This document shows, in pieces, positions 41,953 through 50,391 of a stretch of DNA of 64,000 nt. Origin of the DNA: Phycisphaerae bacterium. GTDB taxonomy: Bacteria; Planctomycetota; Phycisphaerae; Phycisphaerales; UBA1924. Below the pieces are notes generated by a model. It did no database searches and had not been told where the DNA came from. It saw nothing but the letters and a program-made list of their open reading frames with translations. A program made the translations under genes and the position numbers. Location of the stretch: the NCBI GenBank assembly GCA_030432905.1, contig JAUILU010000001.1, positions 992,001 to 1,056,000 of the forward strand. Reading direction: 5' to 3'. How positions within the stretch are numbered: the first letter of the stretch is position 1; every line of letters starts with the position of its first letter.

Positions 41953-43694
41953 TCCGGCCCACCCGAATACCGCCCGTAGATATCCGCCATCGCTTGCACC
42001 ATCTCGCCTAGCGTGCAGTTGGCCAGCGCACCATCAACAAGTGACGGCATCACGTTCTTGCCGGCGCGGCAGGTTTCGCGGATTTCGTCCAGAGCCTTCT
42101 CAACGCCCGCGGCGTCGCGACTGGACTTGAACTTGCTCAGGCGGTCGACCTGGATCGTCTCGACCGAGTCGGGGATGGTCAGGATGTCGATCGGGCGGTC
42201 CTCCTCGGTGTCCACGTACTCGTTGACGCCGACGATGATCCGATCCTTGGCCTCGCACTCCTCGCTGAAGCGGTAGCTCGCCTCGGCGATGTGCCGGCGG
42301 AAGTAGCCCTTGTTGATCCCGTTGACCACGCCCTTGCCGTAGCCCTCGGTCGGCTTGTACGCCGGGTGCTCGGCGTTGGGTGCATCCTCGACCTTGTCCG
42401 CGGAATCGAAGCCGCGGTAGTCGCCCATCTCGTCGATCTCGCGCAGGAGGTCGAGCGCCTCGGCTTCCATCTGGTCGGTCAGGCTCTCGACGAACCACGA
42501 GCCGCCAAGCGGATCGACCGAACGTGTGACGCCCGTCTCGTGCGCCAGGATCTGCTGCGTCCTGAGCGCGACGGTCACGGCCTGCTCAGTCGGTAGGCCG
42601 AGCGTCTCGTCCATCGAATCCGTGTGCAGGCTCTGGCACCCGCCGAGCACGCCGGCCATCGCCTGGTAGGCGACGCGGACGATGTTGTTCAGCGGCTGCT
42701 GCTCGGTCAGGCTGCATCCGGCGGTCTGCACGTGAGTCTTCATGTACCACGACCGCTTGTTCTTGGCGCCGTACCTCTCGCGCATGACACGGGCCCAGAT
42801 CCGACGTGCTGCGCGGAGCTTGCAGATCTCCTCGAAGAACTCGTTATGGCTGTTGAAGAAGTAGCTGAGCCGCGGCGCGAAGTCGTCGATGTCGAGCCCG
42901 CGTTCGAGGCAGGCCTCGACGTACTCCATGCCGTCGCGGAGCGTGAACGCCAGTTCCTGCGTCGCACTGGAGCCGGCCTCGCGGATGTGGTAGCCCGAGA
43001 TCGAAACACTGTTCCACTTGGGCAGGTGCTGGCTCTGGAACTCGATGGTGTCCACGACCAGCTTCACCGAGGGGTCCGGCGGGTAGATGAATTCATTCTG
43101 AGAATGGAACTCTTTCAGAATATCATTCTGCAGCGTGCCGCCGAGCGTCTCCCAGCCGATCCCCCGCTGTTTCGCCATCGCGAGGTACATCGCCCAGATG
43201 ACCGCCGCCGGCCCGTTGATGGTTTGGCTGACCGTGACCTGATCGATCGGGATGTCGGCGTAGAGCCGGTGCATGTCTTCGATGGTGTCGATCGCGACGC
43301 CGCACTTGCCGACCTCGCCCATGCTGAGCGCATCGTCAGAGTCCCGTCCCATCAGCGTGGGCAGGTCGAACGCGGTCGAGAGTCCGGTGTTCGCCTTCGT
43401 GCTCGTCTTGGCGGCTTCAAGCAGATACTTAAACCGCTGGTTCGTGTCGTCAGCGGACCCGAAGCCTGCGAACTGACGCATGGTCCAGAGCCGCGAGCGG
43501 TAGCCCTGCGGGAACAGGCCGCGGGTGTACGGGTACTCGCCCGGCTCTGCGATGTCGCGGTCGATGGCCTGGAGCGACTTCGCCGGCGCGTCGGGGCCGT
43601 AACTCGGCTCAAGGACGAGCCCGGAGATGGTGACCGCGTGCGGATCGACGCCGTCGAGTCCGGGTCCGGTGATGTTGGTAGGCGAAGTCGTCAT
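41946..43694 (-). CDS. Acyl-CoA mutase large subunit (methylmalonyl/isobutyryl-CoA mutase family, no B12 domain)
   Basis: 582 residues from the ATG at 43694, with AGGAG upstream; a longer reading to 43718 is less likely. The TIM-barrel substrate domain is complete: YPYTRGLFPQGYRSRLWTMR, STAFDLPTLMGRD, GTLQNDILKEF, WNSVSISGYHIREAG and QSLHTDSMDE. The chain stops after the linker, so cobalamin must bind on another protein, most likely the fusion at 34993-36147. The MCM substrate tyrosine is kept (Tyr65), but the MCM arginine in KEFMVRN aligns with Gln199 (KEFHSQN). Isobutyryl-CoA mutases have Gln here, so methylmalonyl-CoA may not be the substrate. Confidence 0.9.
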   Translation of the reverse strand: MTTSPTNITGPGLDGVDPHAVTISGLVLEPSYGPDAPAKSLQAIDRDIAEPGEYPYTRGLFPQGYRSRLWTMRQFAGFGSADDTNQRFKYLLEAAKTSTKANTGLSTAFDLPTLMGRDSDDALSMGEVGKCGVAIDTIEDMHRLYADIPIDQVTVSQTINGPAAVIWAMYLAMAKQRGIGWETLGGTLQNDILKEFHSQNEFIYPPDPSVKLVVDTIEFQSQHLPKWNSVSISGYHIREAGSSATQELAFTLRDGMEYVEACLERGLDIDDFAPRLSYFFNSHNEFFEEICKLRAARRIWARVMRERYGAKNKRSWYMKTHVQTAGCSLTEQQPLNNIVRVAYQAMAGVLGGCQSLHTDSMDETLGLPTEQAVTVALRTQQILAHETGVTRSVDPLGGSWFVESLTDQMEAEALDLLREIDEMGDYRGFDSADKVEDAPNAEHPAYKPTEGYGKGVVNGINKGYFRRHIAEASYRFSEECEAKDRIIVGVNEYVDTEEDRPIDILTIPDSVETIQVDRLSKFKSSRDAAGVEKALDEIRETCRAGKNVMPSLVDGALANCTLGEMVQAMADIYGRYSGGPEW

Positions 43695-43733
43695 GGTCAG
43701 TCTCCTGGCCGGTGGCACAGCTATGGAACGCCT

Positions 43734-43750
43734 CTAAGGGCTGTATACAG
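43734..43750. promoter_or_regulatory. Shared GTATAC element upstream of the acyl-CoA mutase
   Basis: CTAAGGGCTGTATACA (43734-43749) differs by one base from 50335-50350 upstream of the 3-hydroxybutyryl-CoA dehydrogenase. It contains the perfect palindrome CTGTATACAG (43741-43750). It lies about 45 nt upstream of the mutase start and is a candidate operator. Confidence 0.5.
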
Positions 43751-43792
43751 GGTATTCTAGTGGCCAGACCCGGCCCGGGGTAGGGGCGATTC

Positions 43793-45340
43793 TCAATCGC
43801 TCTCATCGGTGTGGAGCACCGGGTGGCTCACCACAAAGTCGATCCCGTCGTTACTTGGGCTTAGACCCTGAGTGAGGTACCCGCCGGGACGAGTTCCGCC
43901 GTTGTCGATCGAGTCGTACCCCACGCTGTAGAGCAGATAGCCCAGCGGGCTCTCATCTCCCGGCTCAGAAATTGAATACCGCCAAGGCTTGCTGTCCAAC
44001 TCACACAGATCACCGATGGACTCAGGCAGATACAACGGAACGAGCTCACCTAGTGAATCAGGCAGTTTCCCATTATCAATCCGGTACAGCTCGATCGCCA
44101 GCACCTGGAGCAGCCCGTGACGTATTAGCTTGTAGTTATACCTGTGCAGCGATGCCATACTAAATGGGGCACTATCTAAAAATCGTTCTTCAAAGGAGAG
44201 TGATTCATCAAGTACTGGAAACAGAGTTTGCGTTGAGACCGGACCAACCTGTTCTTTCAAGCGTTCTCGATGCGCCTTGAGTTCTTGATACGGCAACCGT
44301 GCCGTGGCTACAGCAGATTCAAAATGGGAATGAATCTCACGCTCATAGCTGGACCACTTCGGCGACCAGATACTGGATACATTTGAGATCCAGTGTGTGT
44401 CAGGCGGATTCTGAGAAAGCTTGGCGTACTCGGTTTTGATCAACCGACCATTGCTCGCAAAGTACTTCTGCAAATCATCGAGCAGAATATATCTTTCCGC
44501 ATTAAACGTTCGAGAAAGCGGATTGAGTTGTTTCGCCGATCGCTCTTCTGCTGACAGTAGCTGTATTGCATCGGCGCCGAGTCTGCCTCCCTGAAGATCC
44601 ATCAGCACACGTTCCATTAAAGCCGATTCGCCCGCATAGGCAACCAGTTGATTGATCGTACCCGGCTGATACGAGATCGCCGAATTGACTGACTTGATCC
44701 ACCTGTACGTTTCGGCGTAACGCGCCCAGTCCTTCTCATCCCGAGCGATCTGCATCCTTGTCTGCAAACACCGAAGCAAGAGCCGTGAATCCTGCAACTG
44801 CCGATTTGCAAGAATTGAACCGTCAAGGCTGCTGTCCGAGATGGGAATACACGCGTAGCTTGCAGTTGCTACCGAGTCCAGCAACGCGGCGATGCCTGCG
44901 GACTCGAGCGAATCAACTTGGTCGAACGCCCACCCTCGCAATAGCTCAAGCAACGCCTCGCAATCGTCTTCATCCTTCGCATCGCAGACCACATCTTGAA
45001 ACAACTCATAGTCGTCTGGTGTCCCTTCTGCAAGGTCGTACCCCCAACCTCCCCCCAGCCAGCCGGTGTCGAGCTCTTCGCTGTAGAAACTGTCACCTCG
45101 TTCACGATGCAGGCGGACTGCAAGCGAGAGATCGTCCCAGGCATTTCGTCCTCTTGGCTCCTGCCACGTAGCAACAAGCTCTCGAAGATCCTCGCCGTAG
45201 TTTTCTTGTATCGCTGGCTCCATGGTGTATGCGGCCCAGAGTTCAATACCGCACCACAGGATCATGAGCAGCAGGACAGAAACTGTTACCGTCATCAAAG
45301 GTCGAAAGCGTCCAGCACGCATAACACAGGCGGTTTTCAT
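43793..45340 (-). CDS. Membrane-anchored protein, LYSVGxDxxDNGG family (paralog A)
   Basis: 515 residues. An N-terminal transmembrane helix (~17-36) anchors a large helical extracytoplasmic domain. The C-terminal ~90 residues resemble the end of type II secretion pseudopilins without the pilin start: LAIELYRIDNGKLPDSLGELVP, then YLLYSVGYDSIDNGGTRPGG. Two paralogs lie at 46543-48063 and 48132-49427. It stands just downstream of the TlpA-like gene on the same strand. The C-terminal motif recurs in Planctomycetota proteins of unknown role. TAAGCT lies 6 nt before the ATG. Confidence 0.7.
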   Translation of the reverse strand: MKTACVMRAGRFRPLMTVTVSVLLLMILWCGIELWAAYTMEPAIQENYGEDLRELVATWQEPRGRNAWDDLSLAVRLHRERGDSFYSEELDTGWLGGGWGYDLAEGTPDDYELFQDVVCDAKDEDDCEALLELLRGWAFDQVDSLESAGIAALLDSVATASYACIPISDSSLDGSILANRQLQDSRLLLRCLQTRMQIARDEKDWARYAETYRWIKSVNSAISYQPGTINQLVAYAGESALMERVLMDLQGGRLGADAIQLLSAEERSAKQLNPLSRTFNAERYILLDDLQKYFASNGRLIKTEYAKLSQNPPDTHWISNVSSIWSPKWSSYEREIHSHFESAVATARLPYQELKAHRERLKEQVGPVSTQTLFPVLDESLSFEERFLDSAPFSMASLHRYNYKLIRHGLLQVLAIELYRIDNGKLPDSLGELVPLYLPESIGDLCELDSKPWRYSISEPGDESPLGYLLYSVGYDSIDNGGTRPGGYLTQGLSPSNDGIDFVVSHPVLHTDESD

Positions 45341-45400
45341 GCCGCCAGCTTACACCATCGAGTGAATCGACCGTCAAAACTGATGACAATGTCCACTCAT

Positions 45401-46450
45401 TTAACCCGTCTCAAGAAAGCGTTCGAGTTGCGGGCGCAGCTCGTCTTTGCTCGCCTCGGGCGCAAGCTCGATCGCCTTGTTCTGCCAATTCACTGCTGAC
45501 TCATGGTCGCCGTTCTTAAACGCTGCCAGCGCGTACGTGTCCAGAATCATCCAGTCCTGCCAGTCGGTCAAATTACAAGCCTGCTCCGCAGCGTCGTACG
45601 CGACACGGAGAATGCCCGGCGTAGCGTCCTCATACCCAAGCAACCTCCACGAGATCGCGTTGAGTGGCTGAGCCGATTCGGCGTATGCGTCGTACACCAG
45701 CGTCTTGCAGACGTCGAGAAGCCGATCGGTTTCATTCTCGTGCTCGGCGATCAACATCTGGTCGTAGGCGACGCTCGTAAGATGCCCGATCCATTTCTTG
45801 TGCTTCACGGCATCGATGTCGTACCCGCCATTTATGATCTGATCGAGCGGCTCATCGATCGCAAGCGGATGCCCCATCCACGCGATCTTCCCCTTCGCAT
45901 CAACTATGAACGCAGCCGGGATCCCGTTGCGACCGGCCGGCTTCATCCAAGTCTCGGTCATCATACTTCCCTCTTCGATAGCGACGGTGTACTCCATCTC
46001 GGTGTGCTCTGCAACGAAGCCGTCTACAAGCTCAACGCGTGCGTCGCCCTCGGCCTGTTCCCAGATATTGACCCCGATGATGCTAATCCGAGCACCGTAT
46101 TTCTCTTGGAGAGAGGCAAGATGCGGGAACGCCGCGATGCACGGGCCGCACCATGTAGCCCACATCTCGATGATGTATACCTGCCCCGGTTCGAGCGAAT
46201 GTATCGGCTCTCCACGCGAGAAATGCGACAACCGGAGCGCCGGCGCGGGTGACTCAATCCAGAGCTCGGGCGTCCGCTCATTCGGAAGAAGCTCCTCAAG
46301 CGTTTTGAATTCAGGCGTTGAACGGGCAGAGCCTACACCTTCGAGCAGGTGATCCCGCGACTCTGCCGGCTCTGTGCTTGCCTGACCTGCAGACGTGCTC
46401 GCGAAGACACAGGCACAACCCGTTACAAGAACCAACATCGCATTCACCAT
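45401..46450 (-). CDS. TlpA-like periplasmic thioredoxin with helical C-terminal domain
   Basis: 349 residues from the ATG at 46450, with AGGAG upstream. The N-terminus is a signal peptide. The thioredoxin domain (~60-210) has the active site WATWCGPCIAAFPHL, then IPAAFIVDAKGKIAWMGHP with the cis-proline. A helical C-terminal part (~225-349) has TPR-like pairs ending in DTYALAAFKNGDHESAVNWQNKAIELAP. It probably handles disulfides in the periplasm, and its place between paralogous exported proteins suggests it acts on them or in the same process; paralog C has two close Cys residues. Confidence 0.85.
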   Translation of the reverse strand: MVNAMLVLVTGCACVFASTSAGQASTEPAESRDHLLEGVGSARSTPEFKTLEELLPNERTPELWIESPAPALRLSHFSRGEPIHSLEPGQVYIIEMWATWCGPCIAAFPHLASLQEKYGARISIIGVNIWEQAEGDARVELVDGFVAEHTEMEYTVAIEEGSMMTETWMKPAGRNGIPAAFIVDAKGKIAWMGHPLAIDEPLDQIINGGYDIDAVKHKKWIGHLTSVAYDQMLIAEHENETDRLLDVCKTLVYDAYAESAQPLNAISWRLLGYEDATPGILRVAYDAAEQACNLTDWQDWMILDTYALAAFKNGDHESAVNWQNKAIELAPEASKDELRPQLERFLETG

Positions 46451-46542
46451 CTCATGTCTCCTAACAGGCCAACTGGCGTTCAACGAATGTCTGCGCAAAT
46501 GAGAGGCCGATTCCTCAGTCTTCGAATGAAATTCAGAGAGAT

Positions 46543-48063
46543 TTAGTCACGGCTCTGATTAATCACAAAGTCCGTTCCCTCGCCTGCTTTGCGCAACGCC
46601 TCAGATGCTTCTTCACTTGGCAAGCCGTCGTTGTCTGAGTTGTCATAGCCAACCGAGTACAGCAAGTACGACCGGCCAAACTCGTCCGGCTGATCCAGCA
46701 GCTTGTACCTCAACAGCGAAACCCCGTCGCCGTACGGATCGATCGTCGGCTGCGCCAGATACTCGGGCACCAACTCCCCGAGCTCAGTCGGCAAACCGCC
46801 GGTGTTCATTCGGAAACGCTCGATCGCCATGTACGTCCGAAGCCCGCGCTCTTCGAGCATGCTCTGATCGTTCGCGCTGACCGCTCTACCAAACGCGGGG
46901 ACGAGCATCTTCTGGATCGGGTATCGCCAGTTGTCTGCGATCTCCATTTCCATGTCACGAGCGGGATACGCCGCGGTGCGCCGCTCATAGAACGGCGAAT
47001 CGACCCACGGCCCGAGCGAGTCGTAGAACTCGTTGAACCACTTCTCCGTGGCCCGTTTCCGCGGATACGCGATCGATGCGACATTCACGATCGGGTGCCG
47101 ACCTGCCGTGTTGAATCCCTCAACCACTGAGACCTCGGAGAGCATCAGCCTGCCGCGCGAGTCGTGAAGCCACTGCGCCATGTCTAGCCCCATCGCTCGC
47201 TCTGCCTCGAACGGGTAGCTCATCGGCGCCAGCTTCGACTGCCTCTGCATCACATCATCGAGCATTACCAACACCTCGGCGGGCAGAGATCCGTTCAGCA
47301 AATCTTCTCTCACCTGCCCAACTACGAGCGCCCTGATCGCGATACCAACAAGACGATCGATCAGCGTGATCTGGTACGTCTCGATCCGCCCGATCGCCAT
47401 CGCGTGCTCGAACGCACGTGCGTAGGTCGCCCAGTCTTCGTCTTCACGCGAAAGAACCATCTGCGCCCGGAGACCTTTGGCGATTGTCCGATGTTTCGAA
47501 AGCTCCGGCAGCAGGATGTTGATCATCATCGTCTGCGTTGTGTCGGGCAGCGGCCGAACCGCGCGAGTACCCGATGCGATCCGGTCAAGCCTTGCGATGA
47601 TGCCGCTGTTTTCCCAGCTCGCTAGCGACTCGATCGCAAGCAACCGGCACGCATCAAGACTCGCGACCGCGTGCTCTTCACTCTCGTACTCGTTCGTTAC
47701 CAAGAACTCATCTGAAACGAGCTCTTCGAGCAGTTCGTCGTAGTCGGTGATAACGTCGTATCCCCACTGATAGTCCGCAAACACCGTCCCAGACTCTTCA
47801 TCAGCAAGCCCACCGACCAAACCCTGATGCAGATCAACCAGTTCGATCACCGACGACCAGACATCGTCCGCCTCATCGCCACCCTGCCAAGCCGCGGCGT
47901 GCTCCATCATCTTGGCGCCGTAGTCAACCGTCGGGTTCGCCTTGGCCGTCAGGGCGAAAAAGACCTCAAGCCCAAGCCACACCAGAAACAGAACCATCAG
48001 CACAAGGACCATGGTCAGGACCGGGCGGAACCGACCGGGTCGGCTTTGGCAATGCAGCATCAT
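46543..48063 (-). CDS. Membrane-anchored protein, LYSVGxDxxDNGG family (paralog B)
   Basis: 506 residues from the ATG at 48063, with GAGGGG upstream; an in-frame start at 48117 would add a Cys/Arg-rich leader and is rejected. One N-terminal helix (VLTMVLVLMVLFLVWLGLEVFF) is followed by a long helical domain. The C-terminal block MAIERFRMNTGGLPTELGELVPEYL and LYSVGYDNSDNDGLP aligns with paralogs A and C. The RPGRFRPVLT start matches RAGRFRPLMT of paralog A, so A and B are the closest pair. Confidence 0.7.
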   Translation of the reverse strand: MMLHCQSRPGRFRPVLTMVLVLMVLFLVWLGLEVFFALTAKANPTVDYGAKMMEHAAAWQGGDEADDVWSSVIELVDLHQGLVGGLADEESGTVFADYQWGYDVITDYDELLEELVSDEFLVTNEYESEEHAVASLDACRLLAIESLASWENSGIIARLDRIASGTRAVRPLPDTTQTMMINILLPELSKHRTIAKGLRAQMVLSREDEDWATYARAFEHAMAIGRIETYQITLIDRLVGIAIRALVVGQVREDLLNGSLPAEVLVMLDDVMQRQSKLAPMSYPFEAERAMGLDMAQWLHDSRGRLMLSEVSVVEGFNTAGRHPIVNVASIAYPRKRATEKWFNEFYDSLGPWVDSPFYERRTAAYPARDMEMEIADNWRYPIQKMLVPAFGRAVSANDQSMLEERGLRTYMAIERFRMNTGGLPTELGELVPEYLAQPTIDPYGDGVSLLRYKLLDQPDEFGRSYLLYSVGYDNSDNDGLPSEEASEALRKAGEGTDFVINQSRD

Positions 48064-48131
48064 CGTCCCCTCGTGATCGGCAGACCGCCGACACCAATAG
48101 AAACACCGCCGCCCCACCGGATTACGATCGG

Positions 48132-49427
48132 CTAGTCCAAATCGTGGAGCATGAAATCCGTCCCCGGGAATTTGGGATCCAGCGCCTGGGCGGCAGATTT
48201 CTCGGGCTCTTGGCCACCGTTGTCCTCGCCGTCGTGACCCACGCTGTACAGGTGATAGTCCCGGCCTTTCTCGTCCGGTTCATCCAGCACCCGGTACACG
48301 AGTTCAGGCGTCCCCTCGGCGAAGACATCTCGCGGAATCTCGTCGATATAGGTCGGCATAAGCTCGCCAAGCGAAGCCGGCAATCCATCCGTGTCCAAGC
48401 GGTACCGCTCGATCGCGATCTCTAACTGCACAGCGGCGAGATCCAACTTAATCTGATCGTCCGACCTCACAACCGCAACCAACGCAGGGAGCAGAATGTC
48501 TGCCGGGGCGAAACGCCAATCCTTTATCGGTTCAAGGTACGGCGATCTCGCCCGCTCGAACGCCGAGAGCTGGAGCCAGTCCTGCATCCGATCAAACTGA
48601 TGCTCAACCCTCGCCCACTGCGCGCCCCGGCTCATGATTTTGATCGTCTTGTTTCCAGTAAACGCGCCCGTGATCGCGTTCTGTGCCAGGAGCCGTTCGC
48701 CGTCGATCACCTGTTCGATGGGATGCAACTCGACCGAGTCGTACACTTCCATCAATTCGACAAGCTCATCTGCTGAGACACCATAACTTAGCAATTCTCT
48801 GCAATAGCTGATCGAGAACGCGAGCGATGCGTGGCCGACCAGCCGGTTGATAGCGATCGGCTGCGACAGCAGCAACTTCGCCATACCGACTTGCCGCTTG
48901 CAATCATCGATCGCTTGCGCACTATCACCCGCGTACAAAGCGAGCCGGCCGCGATACCCGCAGACACGCAGCCCCGAGCGCAGTGCGCTGCTTCCCTCCA
49001 GATAGTCCAAGTCGATAAACAGCACCGATGGATCCCAATCCATGACGTAGCCAGGCAACGCCGCGAACTCATCGATCTTGTCGAACACGCCCCGCTGTTC
49101 ACATACCGAGATCCACTCTTCGATTTCCGCAAGCACTGCCGGGTCCTGCTGATCGAGCCGCCTGTCGTAGTCGATGTTTCCCGTCTCATAGTGCTCGTCC
49201 TCACCGAGCGTTTCAACAATCGCCGCGAGTTCGACGAGCGCCTCGTGCGCCCGGTAGTCGTCGAGCGAAGTGCCCGATGGATCGGCCTGAAGCTCGCGGA
49301 TCTTCGTGTTGTAGTCGATCTGCGGCGCATCGGCCCCGAACCAGAACAGGTAGTCCACAAGCCACGCGATGAGCGCAATCAAGACCACCACCACAAGCAT
49401 CACGATGAGCTTGAGCTTGCTCCGCAT
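48132..49427 (-). CDS. Membrane-anchored protein, LYSVGxDxxDNGG family (paralog C)
   Basis: 431 residues with GAAAGGTG upstream. It has a single N-terminal helix (IVMLVVVVLIALIAWLVDYLF). DYNTKIREL after the helix matches DYGAKMMEH of paralog B. The end carries IAIERYRLDTDGLPASLGELMPTYIDEIP and HLYSVGHDGEDNGG. It is the shortest and most diverged of the three and starts the minus-strand series with paralog B, TlpA and paralog A downstream. Confidence 0.7.
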   Translation of the reverse strand: MRSKLKLIVMLVVVVLIALIAWLVDYLFWFGADAPQIDYNTKIRELQADPSGTSLDDYRAHEALVELAAIVETLGEDEHYETGNIDYDRRLDQQDPAVLAEIEEWISVCEQRGVFDKIDEFAALPGYVMDWDPSVLFIDLDYLEGSSALRSGLRVCGYRGRLALYAGDSAQAIDDCKRQVGMAKLLLSQPIAINRLVGHASLAFSISYCRELLSYGVSADELVELMEVYDSVELHPIEQVIDGERLLAQNAITGAFTGNKTIKIMSRGAQWARVEHQFDRMQDWLQLSAFERARSPYLEPIKDWRFAPADILLPALVAVVRSDDQIKLDLAAVQLEIAIERYRLDTDGLPASLGELMPTYIDEIPRDVFAEGTPELVYRVLDEPDEKGRDYHLYSVGHDGEDNGGQEPEKSAAQALDPKFPGTDFMLHDLD

Positions 49428-49467
49428 CTCGGCACCTTTCCGTTAACTCGCGATCGATTGAGTGTGT

Positions 49468-50319
49468 CTAGTACTTGAACACACCGTGACCGCTCTTCCG
49501 GCCGTACCGGCCCGCCACAACGAGCTGGTCGAGCTTCGGGCAGGGGCGGTAGCGCTCGTTGTGCAAACCGTCGGCGAGCACGTTCATAATGTGGGCGCAC
49601 GTGTCGAGACCAATAAAGTCCGCAAGCTCCAGCGGCCCCATCGGGTGGTTGCAGCCGAGCTTCATGATGCCGTCGATATCCGCGGGCTCGGCGACGCCCT
49701 CCATCCACGAGTAAAACGCCTCGTTGATCATCGGCATCAGCACGCGGTTGCTCACGAACCCGGCGCGGTCGTTGGCAGGAAGCGCGGTCTTACCCATCGC
49801 CTCGGCGAGCTTGATCACGCGGTCGGTCACAGCTGCATCGGTCGCCAGCCCGTTGATCACCTCGACAAGCTTCATCACCGGCACCGGGAAGAAGAAATGC
49901 ATACCGATCACGCGTTCCGGGCAATCAGTAGCCGCGGCGATCTCGGTGATGCTGATCGAGCTCGTGTTGCTCGCCAGGATCTGATCGCCCGTAAACATCG
50001 ACGCGAGCTGCTTGAAGATCGCCTTCTTCACGTCAGCGTTCTCGACGACGGCTTCAACAACGATGTCCGAATCCTTGAGACCCGAGATATCGGTGACGTA
50101 GCTCAGACGCCCTTTGGCGGCCTTCGCGTCGTCCTCGGTCATCTTGCCCTTCTCGACCGCGCGAGCCAGCAGCTTGTCGTGGGTCGCTTCGCACTTTGCG
50201 ACCTGATCCGCGTTGGTGTCCATGACCACGGTCTCAAAGCCGCTGACCGCCGCCACCTGCGCGATCCCGCCGCCCATCTGACCCGAACCGACCACACCGA
50301 AACGCTTGATCTCGCTCAT
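49468..50319 (-). CDS. hbd: 3-hydroxybutyryl-CoA dehydrogenase
   Basis: 283 residues, the usual length, with AGGAG upstream. The Rossmann motif FGVVGSGQMGGGIAQVAAVSG opens the protein. The catalytic ERVIGMHFFFPVPVMKLVEVI and the GFVSNRVLMPMINEA helix follow, and the C-terminal domain has GCNHPMGPLELADFIGLD. It oxidises (S)-3-hydroxybutyryl-CoA with NAD(P)+ or runs in reverse. It shares a 16-nt upstream element with the acyl-CoA mutase, suggesting co-regulation of short-chain acyl-CoA metabolism. Confidence 0.95.
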   Translation of the reverse strand: MSEIKRFGVVGSGQMGGGIAQVAAVSGFETVVMDTNADQVAKCEATHDKLLARAVEKGKMTEDDAKAAKGRLSYVTDISGLKDSDIVVEAVVENADVKKAIFKQLASMFTGDQILASNTSSISITEIAAATDCPERVIGMHFFFPVPVMKLVEVINGLATDAAVTDRVIKLAEAMGKTALPANDRAGFVSNRVLMPMINEAFYSWMEGVAEPADIDGIMKLGCNHPMGPLELADFIGLDTCAHIMNVLADGLHNERYRPCPKLDQLVVAGRYGRKSGHGVFKY

Positions 50320-50334
50320 CGCTTACTGCTCCTG

Positions 50335-50351
50335 CTAAAGGCTGTATACAC
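50335..50351. promoter_or_regulatory. Shared GTATAC element upstream of hbd
   Basis: CTAAAGGCTGTATACA (50335-50350) matches the mutase element at 43734-43749 in 15 of 16 positions. It is about 20 nt from the hbd start and between the divergent hbd and recX genes. Confidence 0.5.
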
Positions 50352-50379
50352 GGAACCAGAGCATAGGAGCCCGGCCCGG

Positions 50380-50385
50380 TACACT
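50380..50385 (+). promoter_or_regulatory. TACACT -10 box, leaderless start of recX
   Basis: TACACT ends 6 nt before the GTG at 50392, with no Shine-Dalgarno sequence. Confidence 0.5.
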
Positions 50386-50391
50386 CTTGCC

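Noticed and set aside
49462-50391. Long N-terminal extension of RecX
   Set aside because: The extension is antisense to hbd, and a GTG at 50392 with a TACACT box 6 nt upstream starts a normal-length RecX.
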